Source: Cocos nucifera
Lineage: Eukaryota > Streptophyta > Magnoliopsida > Arecales > Arecaceae
Direction: 5' to 3'
Length of the DNA: 64,000 nucleotides
Assembly (NCBI GenBank): GCA_006176705.1
Contig: QRFJ01000302.1
Span: 1,674,001 to 1,738,000 of the forward strand
The notes under the pieces: model-generated
Seen by the model: the letters and a program-made list of their open reading frames with translations, nothing else
Told to the model about the DNA's origin: nothing
Databases searched by the model: none
Translations under genes and position numbers: made by a program
Part shown: positions 1-11,573 of the stretch, one piece after another
Layout of the letters: every line of letters starts with the position of its first letter
Numbering within the stretch: position 1 is the stretch's first letter

Positions 1-890
1 CAGTCGGATTTCTACATGAGCCGAACTCCTTCCGGATTCCTCCTTCAGTCGGATTTCTACAAGAGTCGAACTCCTCCTTCAGTCAGATTTCTACAAGAGT
101 CGAACTCCTTCCGGACTCCTTCAGTCAGATTTCTACAGGAGCCGAGCTCCTTCCAGACTCCTTCAGTCGAACTTCTACAGGAGCTGAACTTCTTCAGGAT
201 CTCTCCTTCAGTCAGATTTCTATAGGAGCCGAACTTCTTCCGAACTTCTCCTTCAGTCGGACTTCTACAGGAGCCGAGCTCCTTCCGGATCTCTCCTTCA
301 GTCGGACTTCTACAGGAGCCGAACTCCTTCAGGATCTCTCCTTTAGAGCCGAACTCCTTCAGGATCTCTCCTTCAGTCAAATTTCTATAGGAGCCGAACT
401 CCTTCCGGATCTCTTCTTCAGTCGGATTTCTATAGAAGCCGAACTCCTCCTTCAGTTGAACTTCTACAGGAGCCAAACTCCTTCATGATCTCTCCTTCAG
501 TCGAATTTCTATAGGAGACGAACTCCTTCCAGACTCCAGTCGAATTTCTATAGGAGCCGAACTCCTTCCAGACTCCAGTCGGATTTCTACAGAAGCCAAA
601 CTCCTTCCAAACTTTTCCTTCAATCGGACTTCTACAGAAGCCGAACTCCTTTCGGATCTCTCCTTTAGTCAGACTTCTACAGAAGCCGAACTCCTTCCAA
701 ATCTCTCCTTCAGTCGGATTTCTACAGGAGCCGAACTCCTTTCGAATCTCCTTCCGAACTCCTTCAGTCAGATTTCTACATCCAAACTTCTCCTTCAGTT
801 GGACTTCTACAGGAGCCGAACTCCTTCCGAATCTCTCCTTCAGTCGAATCTCTACAAGAGCCGAACTCCTTTCGGACTTCTTCAGCTAGC
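1..890 (+). repeat. Minisatellite expanded inside the gypsy LTR
   Basis: About 20 degenerate units, mostly 42-48 bp and some as short as 34 bp, each containing versions of AGTCGGATTTCTACAGGAG followed by CCGAACTCCTTCCGG. The same CCGAACTCCTTCGG core recurs in every other gypsy LTR of the window, so this is a local amplification of an LTR motif rather than an unrelated satellite. Unit-to-unit differences are mostly single substitutions. Confidence 0.85.
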
Positions 891-1441
891 ATTCCTTTCG
901 AATGATCCCCTCTAGCCGTATTCCCTTTAGGAGTCCGAACTCATCTAGAATTGATATACGTCAAAGCTCTTCACCCCTCCATGTGGCTCCGAGCGGCTCA
1001 GTATCGGACGATTGCGGCCGTCATTATCAATCCGCTGCAAATGACAGCGATCCGCTACCGGACAACAATGGCTATCACCATCAGTCTACTACAAGGGGCG
1101 CCGCCTGTAGCACCGCCTCCCTCCATGACAGACTTCACCAGGCCTCGAGCGGCCCGCTACCAGACGGCTACAGCTGTCACTATGAATCTGCTACAAGCTC
1201 TGTCTATAAAAAGGAACCCTCCAGATATGTTTTCTCTAAGCTCTCCTTTCCAAAACTCTGCCTAACTCTTTCCTGAGCACTCCATTTCTGTTAGCCAGAA
1301 GAGCTGACTTGATCGTCGGAGGGTCCTATCGAAGCCACCACCACCGACTCCGGACGGAACTTTGTTTTGCAGGTCACCGACGACGACCTCGTCTTCCTCG
1401 ACTCCAGCTCGATCCGGTGTCAACTAGATTCTACACTAACA
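1..1441 (+). mobile_element. Tat-type Ty3/gypsy LTR, truncated by window start
   Basis: The last 500 bases match the 3' half of the other gypsy LTRs here (for example 24950-25427): the same TATA box (TATAAAAA at 1205-1212), the same segment ending in an antisense-looking Gly/Arg-rich reading, and an end near CACTAACA at 1441. It therefore belongs to a plus-strand element whose body lies left of the window, or to a solo LTR. The sequence after 1441 is copia-1 coding sequence, so this LTR was inserted into, or recombined with, that element. No duplication can be checked because the other end is outside the window. Short reading frames in this block are by-products of the tandem repeat and are not genes. 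Confidence 0.8.
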
Positions 1442-4133
1442 ACGACCTAGGGATAGTCTAAACGATAGGTATTTTTGGCACTTTAGGCTAGGTCATATAA
1501 CTGAAGACAGGATTAACAAATTGAAAAAATTCAGGCTATTGAGTCCATTGACTTTCGAGTCATATCCAACTTGTGAATCTTGTCTTCAAGGCAAAATGAC
1601 TAAACTCCCTTTTGTGGGACATGGGGAGAGGGCCACAGATCTCCTTGCCCTAGTACATACTGATGTGTGCGGCCCATTTGATGTGCCGGCTAGAGGCAAT
1701 TTTGTCTACTTCATTACCTTTACCGATGATCTGTCTAGGTATGGGTATGTGTATCTTATGAGACACAAGTCTGAAGCTTTTGAAAAGTTCAAAGAATTCA
1801 GACATGAAGTAGAAAAACAAACTGAAAAACCCATTAAGGTTCTTCGATCAGATCGAGGAGGTGAATACCTTAGCCGAAAATTCCTAGACTATCTCAAGGA
1901 AAATGGCATAGTCTCTCAATGGACTCCACCAGGAACACCTCAACTCAACGGGGTTTCAGAAATGGAGAAATCGGACTCCTATTGGATATGGTTCGATCCA
2001 TGATGAGCTTCACAGACCCTCCTGATTTTCTTTGGGGACATCATTGTTAACTTCAATCTATCTACTGAATAGGGTTCCCTCTAAAACCGTTCCTACCACA
2101 CCGTATGAGATATGGCACGGTAAGAAACCAAGTCTGAGTCATCTCAGAATTTGGGGTTGTCCGGCTCATGTCAAAAGACAACAAGCGGACAAGTTAGAGT
2201 TTAGGTCCTTTAGAGCTCGATTCATAGGATATCCTAAAGAGTCATTAGGATACTATTTCTACATTCCAGAAGACCACAATGTGATTGTGAGTCGACATGC
2301 CATCTTTCTTGAAAAAATAGTTTATTCAAGATAGTGGCATTGGAAAGCAGATTAAGCTTGATGAGAAAGTCTCACAAGCAGAACGAGCTAAGGACCAAGT
2401 GGAACCAAATCAGGTTGAGCCAATAAGAACACTACCTCCTCCACCTCGTAGATCGGAAAGAGTTTTTCCGTCCCCCTGAAAGATACTTAGGTATTATTTC
2501 AGAGGACGTAGAGAAAATGTTCCTCATAGGTAATGGTGCTCATGGTGATGATCCCAAAACCTACAACGAGGCGATATCAGATATCGACTCCGAGAAATGG
2601 CTTAGAGGCAATGAAGTCAGAGAATTGACTCGATGCACTCAAACCAAGTCTGGACCTTGGTAGATCCACCAGAAGGTATAGTACCTATTGGGTGTAAATG
2701 GATCTTCAAGAGAAAGATTGGTGCAGATGGAAATGTGGAGACATTCAAGGCTAGACTGGTGGCAAAAGGTTATAGTCAACGCGAAGGCATTGACTATCAG
2801 GATACCTTTTTCCCCAGTAGCTATGCTAAAATCCATCCGCACATTGCTTGCTGTTGCAGCCTATTTCGATTATGAAATATGGCAAATGGACGTGAAAACG
2901 GCATTCTTAAATGGATATCTTGAGGAAGATATCTATATGGAACAGCCGCTAGGTTTCACATCCAGTGATACTGATCACAAGGTTTGCAAGCTGCAAAGGT
3001 CCATATATGGACTTAAGCAAGCATCTCGGAGCTGGAACACTCGTTTCAATGATGTGATCAAAAAGTTTGGTTTCATCAAAAATGAAGAGGAACCATGTGT
3101 TTTCAAAAAGGGTCATCAGTGGGAGCGCTGTTGTCTTCCTCGTATTGTACGTGGATGACATCCTCCTTATTGGGAATGATATTCCCATGTTGACATCAGT
3201 CAAAATGTGGTTGTCCAAAGGAATTCTCCATGAAAGACCTAGGTGAAGCATCCTTTATTCTAGGAATTAAGGTCTATAGGGATAGACCGAATAGGATGCT
3301 AGGACTTTCACAGAAGATGTACATAGAGGAAGTACTAAAGAGGTTTAGTATGGAAAACTCTAAGAGGGGATTAATACCCTTCAGACATGGTATTCATCTT
3401 TCCAAGAAGATGTGCCCCAGCACACCTGAGGAAATAGAACGCATGAGCAAGATCCCTTATGCTTCTGCAATAGGGAGCCTCATGTATGCCATGCTATGTA
3501 CACGACCTGATATAGCCCATGCTGTGAGTGTCACAAGCAGATATCAGTCAAATCCAGGTGAAGAACACTGGACTTCTGTGAAATGTATCCTTAAGTACTT
3601 GAGAAGAACTAAGGATATGATGTTGGTCTTTGGTAATGGAGAACTCCAAGTCCAGGGATACACAGACTCGGATTTCATGTCCGATATAGATGATCGAAAG
3701 TCGACATCTGGAAGTCTGTTTGTGTGCAATGGTGGTGCTGTCAGCTGGAAGAGTTCCAAGCAAACTGTGATAGCAGATTCCACCATGGAAGCAGAATATA
3801 TCGCTGCATCAGAAAGGCTGCGAAGGAAGCATTCTGGTACAAAAAAGTTTGCTGTAGAAATTGAAGTAATGCCATCAGATGCCATTCCTCTATACTGCGA
3901 CAACAATGGCGCCATAGCCCTTGCTAAGGAGCCGAGGTCTCACCAGAAATCCAAGCACATTGAGCGGCGATACCACCTCATCCGCGATTACCTCGAGAAG
4001 GGTTACGTCGAGGTCAAGAGAGTCAACTCCACAGATAATGTGGCAGACCCACTTACAAAGCCGTTGGGCCAGCAGAAGATCGAAGCCCACCTTGAGAAGA
4101 TGGGACTTAGACTTGTAGCCAATTGGCTTTAGG
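1442..4133 (+). pseudogene. Copia-1 pol remnant: GAG-pre-integrase, integrase, reverse transcriptase, RNase H
   Basis: Translating across frames gives the usual Ty1/copia order. The zinc-binding GAG-pre-integrase end (HFRLGH, then CESC and QGK) is at about 1460-1600. The integrase core has Asp in HTDVCGPF near 1665 and Asp in SDRGGEY near 1850. Reverse transcriptase spans about 2620-3250 with the active-site YVDD at 3148-3159. RNase H has TDSD near 3665, EAEYIAAS near 3790 and the terminal ADPLTKPL, with a stop ending at 4132. Frameshifts lie near 1955 (just before the integrase Glu), 2340-2620 and 2820-3160, and there are several stops, so no polyprotein can be made. The gag half and the 5' LTR are missing, replaced by the gypsy LTR ending at 1441. 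The long open stretch 3230-4132 is the RT-RNase H tail. Confidence 0.9.
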
Positions 4134-4146
4134 ACAAGTGGGAGAT
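4134..4146 (+). other. Polypurine tract of copia-1
   Basis: The purine-rich ACAAGTGGGAGAT sits directly between the pol stop codon and the TGTTAG start of the 3' LTR, the expected place for the plus-strand primer. Confidence 0.75.
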
Positions 4147-5140
4147 TGTTAGATATATGTGCCCTAGAAGCCAGAATTGGCTGACACTTGTAATACACTT
4201 CTAGGGGCAAAATTTTATAATTTTGACTATAAATTAATAAATGGGTTATTTTCTATCACATATGTGTATTTAGTGTCTGTGATACATCCTTTGAGTTAAT
4301 GGTAATGATAATTCATATTTTCAAGAGTTGAAAATTTAAGACATGAATAATCATTATTAACTCATAAACAGCTCCCGACCATAGGATCATCACGAGGATG
4401 GTGATTGATCCGGAAGGTTGGTGTACAATCGCTTCTCTTTAGTAGATGAGTCTTGAGTCTACGGTGTGGAGACACCGGAGCGAGAGTACAGGTACTCGTT
4501 AGAGAACGAGGGCACTGAGCGTGACCACCTCGAGTAGTCATTAGGAAGTCTACCTTCTCGTCAATGACTGACTCGATGCTGCAGTAGTGTGTCTGGTTCT
4601 TTGACCTGAGATGCATCGGCAGTTCACCTTGAGGGTGTTATAGTTTGACTACACCATTACTCGGTCTCCTAGCCATATGGAACCCTGAGGTGTATGTTGG
4701 CTATAGCATGTTCATTGTAGGAACTGGATTGCATCAAGATGGAATCTATCTACCTCGGTGGTAGAGGAGTAGCCCTATGATGATAATCATGAGAATCAAG
4801 TCCAGAAGCCCATGGCCATGGCAGAGTGAAATAATAGAAAGAGTTTCTATTTAGATTTTCACATTGGACTCGAATCGAATGATTACATCATATGACAGAG
4901 ACTAGGGTTTGACGAGTTCACCTTAACCCTAATCTGATCGGGGCTCAAGATAGAAGAACTTAATCACACAGGTAGCTGCACCAAGAGGTTCGCATTCAGC
5001 TCTGATGGGTTGCCACCATATACTGCTAGATGTCACTAGTGGATTTTGGAAGCAATTAGGATGATTTTGATGATCAATCATTCTAATTGTATGAATCGAA
5101 AAAGTTTTGATCCATAGAAAGGTGTTTCAATGATGTCGAT
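4147..5140 (+). repeat. 3' LTR of copia-1, first part
   Basis: It starts TGTTAGATATATGTGCC right after the polypurine tract and runs without coding capacity to the insertion point of the gypsy element at 5140. It continues at 9664 after that element; one copy of the 5-bp TCGAT duplication belongs to the LTR. The combined length is about 2.3 kb, long for a copia LTR. Confidence 0.8.
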
Positions 5141-6034
5141 TGTTGGTGCAGAATCTAGTTGTCGCCAGATCCAGTTGGAGCGGAAGAGGATGAGGTCACC
5201 GTCGGAGACCTGCAAAACAAAGTTCTGTCCGGAGCCGGTGGGGGGTGGCTACGGCAGAACCCTCCGACGATCAAGTCAGCTCTTCTGGCCAACAGATATG
5301 GAGTGCTCTGAAATGAGTTCGGCAGAATTTAGAGGAGAGGAGAGCTTAGAGCTTCTAGAAAGCATATCTGGAGGGTCCCTTTTTATAGGCGGAGCTTGTA
5401 GTGGGTTGATGGTGATGGTCATACCGTCCAATTGCGGGCCGCTCGGGGCCGCATGGAGTTCGATACGGAGAAAAAGGTATCGTCATGCGGATAGTGACAA
5501 CCATACTGGCAGGTCATGGGCCGCATGGGACTGGTTACGGAGAGAGTGGTGTCGTCAGTAATGGTGGCCATGTCGTCCAGTCGTATCGCTTGTGGCAGAC
5601 TGATGGCGATAGTTCGTCCAGATTTAATAGCCGTGGCTCTGAGAAAGCAGGCATTGATTGGTGGACTTCGGCATATATCAATTTCAGAGGAATTCGGACT
5701 CCTAGAGGAGTTCGGCCGAAGAAGTGCGGAGGGAGTTCGGCTCTTGCGAGAGTCCGACTGAAGCTCGACCACTGAGGAGTTCGACCGGCTGAAGGAGTTC
5801 GACTAAGGCCCGACCGTTGGAAGTCCGAAGGGGCTCGGCCGCTGAGTTCGGCTGGCTGAAGGAGTTCGCCTAAAATCCGACCGTTGGGAGTCCAAAGGAG
5901 CTCGGCTGCTGAGGAGTTTGACCGGCTGAAAAAGTTCGGCTAAGACCTGTCTGCTGAAGCTCTTCCGTAGCTACCGGTTGCATTAGGCTGAGCATCGAAC
6001 CGGACTTCGACAGGAGCGGGGTTTATCCCCAACA
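5141..6034 (-). repeat. 3' LTR of gypsy-B
   Basis: 894 bp. It matches the LTR at 8723-9658 along its length, with scattered substitutions and a short length difference in the GAGTTCGGC-rich part, so the element is not recent. Confidence 0.9.
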
Positions 6035-6059
6035 ATAGTCCCCTCACTCTCGAGTTCGA

Positions 6060-7660
6060 AATTCGAAGGGAGTGCAGAAAAGACGGCTGCCGAAGTTCTC
6101 TTCTGGGCTCCGTGCTGGTTCAAGTCGAAGCTCGAGGGAGATCTCATCTCCAGCCAAAGTTGATGTTGAAATTGAAGCCCGGGGGAGATCTCATCTCCAG
6201 CCGAGATTGAAGTAGATCCCGTCTCCTGCGGTCGAGATCGAAGGTTGAGCTCTTCGAAGGCGATATTGTCTCCAGCAGTCGAGGCTGAGTCGGAGAAGAT
6301 CTCCTCTCCTGCAGCCGAGGTCGACTCAGGGGAGATCTCATCTCCTGCAGCTAAGGTTAATACGGACGCTCGAAAGAGATCTGATCTGCATCCGAGGTTG
6401 ATACGGGCGCTCGGGGGAGATCTGATCTCCTACAGCCGAGGTTGATACAGACGCTTGGAAGAGATCTGATCTCTGGCCGAGGTTGACGCGATCACTCGGG
6501 AGAGATCTTATCTCTAGCCGAGGTTGTCTTCGATCTTAGATCTGACCGAGGTTGTCTCCGATCTTAGCTCTGGCCGAGGTTGTCTCGGTCGCTCGGGAGA
6601 GATCTTATCTCTGACCGAGGTCGGCCCGGACCCTCGAGAAAGATCTTATCTCCTGCGGCCGAGATTGTTCGGACGCTCGGGGGAGATCCTATCTCCTGCA
6701 GTCGAGGTCGTGCGGACCTCGGGGGAGATCTTATCTCCTGCAGCCGAGGTTTGCCTCGGGGCTCGGAAGAGATCTCTAGCCGGTTATCCCGGTCGCTCGG
6801 GAGAGATCTTGTCTCTAGCTGAGGTTGACTCGGTCGCTCGGAAGAGATCTTATCTCTGGCCGAGGTTGTCGCGGTCGCTCGGAAGAGATCTTATCTCTGA
6901 CCGAGGTTTGTCGCGGTCACTCGAGAGAGATCTTATCTCTAGCCGAGATTGGCTCGGACGCTCGGAAGAGATCTTATCTCTGGCCGAGGTTGTCACGATC
7001 GCTCGGGAGAGATCTTATCTCTAGCCGAGGTTGACTCAGGCGCTCGGAAGAGATCTTATCTCTGACCGAGATTGGCTCGGTCGCGTCGAAAGAGATCTTA
7101 TCTCTAGCCGAGGTTGTCGCGGTCGCTCGAGAGAGATCTTATCTCTAGCCGAAATTGGCTCGAGCGCTTGGAAGAGATCTTAGTCTCGCTTGGGCTCGGA
7201 GGTTGTCGCTTGGGCTCGGAGGTTGTCGCTTGGGCTCGGACGCTCGGAAGAGATCTTATCTCTAGCCGAGGTTGTCGCGGTCGCTCGAAAGAGATCTTAT
7301 CTCTAGCCGAGGTTGGCTCGGACTCTGGAAGAGATCTTATCTCTAACCGAGGTTGTCACGGTCGCTCATGGATGCTCGAGAGAGATCTTATCTCTAGCCG
7401 AGATTATCGCGGTCGCTCGGGAGAGATCATATCTGCGGTCGAGGTTGGCTCGGACGCTCGGAGGAGATCTTATCTCCTACGGCCGAGGTTGCCTCGGGGA
7501 AGATCTTATCTCCTACGACCGAGGTTAATGCGGGCGCTCGAGGGAGATCTTATCTCCTGCGACCGAGGTTATTACAGGCGCTCAGAGGAGATCTTATCTC
7601 CTGCAGCCGAGGTCGGCCCAGACGCTCGAAGGAGATTTTATCTCCTACAGCCGAGGTTGA
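6060..7660 (-). repeat. Tandem hairpin array in the 3' untranslated region of gypsy-B
   Basis: About 30 units of about 40-42 bp. Each unit has outer arms CTCGG/CCGAG and an inner inverted repeat AGAGAT/ATCTCT or GGAGAT/ATCTCC around CTT or CTG, followed by a GTTG-type spacer. The array lies between the pol remnant and the 3' LTR, where Tat/Ogre-lineage elements are known to accumulate tandem repeats. Long open frames here (for example 6524-7024 and 7114-7749) arise because the unit length is often a multiple of three; they show no protein family. Confidence 0.9.
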
Positions 7661-7769
7661 AGGTCTTTGACTTGCTCGTGTTAGGACGAGATTCTCCTCC
7701 TGTTCCTAACACGACAACTATTGACTGCTTGTTCCCTATCATTACATAATTTTTGCACCCAGAAACAAT

Positions 7770-8600
7770 ATTATTGAAATGAAAGAATTTTACCAAAGGA
7801 AAGTTACGGACAGCACATCCCCGTTTCAGGGTCGTGGGGGCGTTGTTCCTCCAAGTTTCCTCGGACAGTAAGTCTCAGACCAGACGACCTCCTCTATCTC
7901 ATGCTGGCCTTCTCAATTTAGAGCGAGCTTCTCTTGGCTTTGATGCTGGGAGATGACAGCCCGCCGAAGTCCCAAACCCCGGAGATAGCATCTATGATGC
8001 CAAAAGGCGGCCGATCTCCTTGTCGTTCCTCCCTCAATAGTGGTTCTAGCTTCTGAGGGGAGGACTTCTTCGCGTCCTTCCGTCGGAGCTTCCTTGATTA
8101 CGAGCTCAAGGAGTTCGGGCCTTGCTTGCACTGGGGAGGTCGTGAGCGCGGCCAAACTTCATTCCGCCCTCCTGTGAGACCTTCCGTGGGAGAACTTCAT
8201 GCCCCTTTGTCGGGGCTTCCTTGATGACAAGCTCGAGAGAGAGTTTGGCAAACTCGCTCATGCCAAACTTCATTCCGCTCTCCTATGAAATCTTTTAGGA
8301 GAGAACTTCTACTCTCTTTTTCTCCTTCCTAAGGACGATTGGTATGCTAGGCCAAATGCTCTTCCTTAAGGTCGGTTCCTGGCATCCTGATGGCGGGTTT
8401 GCTGGCAAAGTCGCCGCCGGAGGCTGTCGCACGGCCTGCATCATCTCGACGAAGCCACAAACCTACTAGACTAGCAGGTTGAACTGCTCTGCATCTACGG
8501 TGGCTTTAGATGAAACCTGGGTTGCCGGGGCTGAAGCGGGAGCAGATGGACCTGGCGCGGAGGCCGTCGATCGCCGAGTCGAAGCTCTTTTGGGAGGCAT
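7770..8600 (-). pseudogene. gag start fused to integrase C-terminal scrap (gypsy-B)
   Basis: On the minus strand a gag start codon at 8598-8600 opens MPPKRASTRRSTAS, the same N-terminus as in the gypsy copies at 25546 and 45629, and is cut by a TAG at 8466-8468. Gag-like sequence continues in broken frames to about 8160. At about 7960-7890 it jumps to a segment with SQHQSQEKLALN, which corresponds to the integrase C-terminal end at 50917-50960 in the full-size copy. The join marks a large internal deletion of most of gag-pol. The same arrangement is found in the element at 36941-43154. Confidence 0.75.
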
Positions 8601-8722
8601 TCTTTCTCGGAAAAGAACTCGAAGAAGAGAGATCTCGGAAGAGGAAAAAAAGAAATCGTTGCCGAGCACTCCTTTAAGAACAAGAGAGCCTCAAGAACAG
8701 AGGACCCTCCTAGCGCCAAATC

Positions 8723-9658
8723 TGTTGGTGCAGAATCTGATTGTTGCCGGATCCAGCTGGAGCGGAGGAGAATGAGGTCGCCGCTGGGGACCTGCAAAAC
8801 AAAATCCCGTCCAGAGCCGATGGGGGGTGGCTCTGGCAGGACCCTCCGACGATCAAGTCAGCTCTTCTGGCCAATAGACATGGAGTGCTCTGGAATGAGT
8901 TCGGCAGAATTTGGAGAGGAGAGCTTAGAGCTTCTAGAAAATATATCTAAAGGATCCCTTTTTATAGGCGGAACTTGTAGCGGGTTGATGGTGATGGTCA
9001 TACCATCCGATCGCGAGCCGCTCGAGGCCGCATAGAGTTCAATACAGAGAGGAAGGCATCGTCAGGCGGATAGTGACGGCCATACTGACGGATCGTGGGC
9101 TGCATGAGACTGGTTACAAAGAGAGTGGTATCGCTAGTAGTGGTGGCCATGTCGTCCGGTCGCGTCACCTGTGGCAGACTGATAACGATAGTTCGTCCAG
9201 ATTTAATAGCCGTGGCTCTGAGAAAGCAGGCATTGATTGGTGGACTTCGGCATGCATCAATTTCAGAGGAATTCGGACTCCTAGAGGAGTTCGGCCGAAG
9301 GAGTGCAGAGGGAGTTCGGTCGAAGCGGGAGTCCGACTGAAGCTCGACCGCTGAGGAGTTCGATCGGCTGAAGGAGTTCGACTAAGGCCCGACTGCTGGG
9401 AGTCCGAAGGGGTTCGACCGCTGAGAAGTTCGGCTGGCTGAAGGAGTTCGGCTAAGGCCCAGCTGCTGAGAGTCCGAAGGGGCTTGGCCACTGAGGAATT
9501 CGACCAATTGAAGGAGTTCGGCTAAGATCCAGCTGCTGGAAGTCCGAAGGAGCTCGGCCGTTGAGGAGTTCGGTCGACTGAAGCTCTTCCGTGGCTACCG
9601 GTTGCATTAGGCTGAGCATCGAACCGAACTTTGGTAGGAGCGGGGTTTATCCCCAACA
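8723..9658 (-). repeat. 5' LTR of gypsy-B
   Basis: 936 bp, ends TGTTGG and CCAACA on the plus strand; followed by the TCGAT duplication at 9659-9663. The short ORFs around 8741-9491 are LTR sequence read by chance. Confidence 0.9.
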
Positions 9659-9663
9659 TCGAT

Positions 9664-10946
9664 AATGAAGATCGCGATATATCTCATTACCGTACAAAAT
9701 TGAACCTAACTGGATCACACAAACAAGAATTTGGGTCTAAATATCATCAATTGAACTAAGCCAGTTTGATTGATCTGGATTAGATCCAATCAGGTTCGAG
9801 GTAATCGTGCTAGCACATGATTGAGCATGACTTTCTCCTTCTGAAATCTTTTTGATTCGTCGCAACCAAGTCAAATTTGATTTGACTCATTCTTATATTT
9901 TGAATGGGTTTATTTTCATCTGACCGGAACAAGTCCATGTCAGATTAATTACAGAAATTAAATCCATTCATAATTAAATTGGACTAGGGTCAAAAGTTGA
10001 CCTATTTGAGAGAATTCAGGGTCATCTGATCAGATGCTTCTAAAAAATTCTCTAGAAACCATTTTGATCTAATTTTTGGATATGTGGTAGAACACGAGTT
10101 ATGCATTGGGTGTACCAAATTTTGTGATTTTTGAAGATGTCTAAACTAAGTTATGATAGAGTTTAATTTGGATCAAACTCTTGAGGGAAAAGTCCTAGGC
10201 ACAGTGGATTCTTCCTTATCTACTCATGCCGACATCTTTTTGAATCATTTTTGGCGAAAAAAAATAGATGAGATTGGGTGGTCTTTTGTGGAGAATAAAT
10301 CCTAGAATCCTAATGATAAAATAAACAAGTTATTTTGGTCAAAAGGGACTCTAAGTAGGCGTTGGACATAAAAGCCTTTCTTACATCAAAGTGCATGCAA
10401 TGCAAGAAATAATTTTCCACACCCAAAGTCTGCCATCCCTGACATCCTACGCCCCCTCTATCCTCTCTCTTCTTCTCTTCTATAAGCCTAAAAAGTTAGG
10501 CACAAATCTGAGAAGAAGATCCAAGATTTTTGGCACAATATTCAGAATCTATGCGACGGTATTCGTGTGATGGACGAGCTGCCTTCAGAAATAGTTTTGA
10601 AAGTTCTTCGAATCAGATATAGATTTGATTTTTGGAGGAAAGGTTCGTGAGGAGAAAATGTTCAGATCCTGCCCGAGTGGATACCGATAAAGGCCAGGCA
10701 CGTGCGTGGCTTCTTTCAGAACCTTAGAAATCAATAGGATCATTGCAGGATAATTAAATTACCCAATCAAGTACTTTAAATTAAATTTGATTTATTTTTA
10801 ATTTTTAATTTTTAATATCAGATCACTATTATTAGATCGAAGAACTCTTAGATCTGATCGGATCGTTTAGAAATTTTAAAAAAAATCCCTCACAGATCTG
10901 ATCAGATCTGCACGATCCTGCGGTGGAAAATAATATTTTTCCTTCA
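9664..10946 (+). repeat. 3' LTR of copia-1, second part
   Basis: Non-coding sequence resuming after gypsy-B. The right end is set at 10946 (CCTTCA) because the next codon, at 10947, resumes a different copia integrase in frame (YSRKVW). No 5' LTR is available to confirm the terminus. Confidence 0.65.
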
Positions 10947-11568
10947 TACTCCCGCAAAGTCTGGATATATATGATTAAAAATAAGAGTGATGTGTTTGAT
11001 ACATTTAAAAGAGGAAAAGCTATGATTGAGAGGCAAACTAAAAGGAAGGTGAAAACCTTTCGAACTGATAATGAATTGAAATTTTGTTCTACATAGTTTG
11101 ATAACTTTTACAAGTCAGAAGGTATTGTTAGACATAGAACAATAGTGGATATACCTCAGCAGAATAATGTGACAGAACGTATGAACCACATACTATTAAA
11201 AAGAGTTAGATCTATGCTATCTAGTTTTGGATTAAGTAGAGATTTTTGGGGCCGCTCACACAGTCTGCTATATTATAAACCGATCTCCAGCATCAGCACT
11301 AAGCATGAAAACTCCAGAAGAGATGTGGACAGAAAAACCTGCAAACTATTTAGTACTCAAAATTTTTGTGTCCATCTTATGCACATGTCAAAGATGAAAA
11401 ATTAGACCCTAAGGCTAAAAAGTGTGTATTTATTGATTACGCATGTAGGGTGAAGAGCTACAGACTATGATGCATAGTGCCTGGATCCCAAAGATTTCTA
11501 GCTAGCAGGGATGTAACATTTCATGAGATAGCTACAGCCTACTTCTTAGAGAGGCCATGGTTAGGGTC
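10947..11568 (+). pseudogene. Copia-2 integrase fragment
   Basis: Translation gives the middle and end of a Ty1/copia integrase: YSRKVWIY, then KTFRTDNELKF with the second catalytic Asp, then NNVTERMNHILL with the catalytic Glu, and the downstream region with ASRDVTF. A stop in the segment at 11094-11096 and later frame changes make it non-functional. The left edge is the copia-1 insertion and the right edge is the copia-3 insertion at 11574; the same element resumes at 14809 with reverse transcriptase. Confidence 0.85.
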
Positions 11569-11573
11569 AGCAG

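Larger units (their letters stand above)
5141..9658 (-). mobile_element. Non-autonomous Tat-type gypsy element (gypsy-B) inserted in the copia-1 LTR
   Basis: Complete element on the minus strand, bounded by a perfect 5-bp target duplication TCGAT (5136-5140 and 9659-9663). The LTRs are 5141-6034 (3' LTR) and 8723-9658 (5' LTR). Both begin TGTTGGTGCAG and end CCCCAACA on the plus strand and carry a minus-strand TATA box (5390-5397; 8959-8966). The primer-binding site, read on the minus strand, is TTGGCGCTAGGAGGG next to the 5' LTR. The purine-rich primer tract (GAGTGAGGGGA, minus strand) abuts the 3' LTR at 6035-6055. The interior has only a broken gag start, a scrap of the integrase C-terminus and a long 3' untranslated tandem array. 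Protease, reverse transcriptase, RNase H and the integrase core are absent, so any mobility would need enzymes in trans. Confidence 0.93.

Noticed and set aside
57..476. 139-residue frame in the minisatellite, minus strand
   Set aside because: It is the 45-bp repeat read through; residues repeat with the DNA unit and both strands and several frames are open for the same reason.
6060..7660. CRISPR-like array (regular short repeats with spacers)
   Set aside because: Spacers are not unique but near-identical, the host is a plant, and the array sits inside a retrotransposon 3' region.
6524..7749. Long plus-strand open frames of 166 and 211 residues
   Set aside because: Antisense reading of the hairpin array of gypsy-B; the SLGRDLIS-type peptide repeats mirror the 42-bp unit and match no family.
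5141..9658. tRNA identity for the gypsy primer-binding site
   Set aside because: The site TTGGCGCTAGAAGGAGGG-like is clear, but I could not match it with certainty to a specific plant tRNA end, so no tRNA is named.
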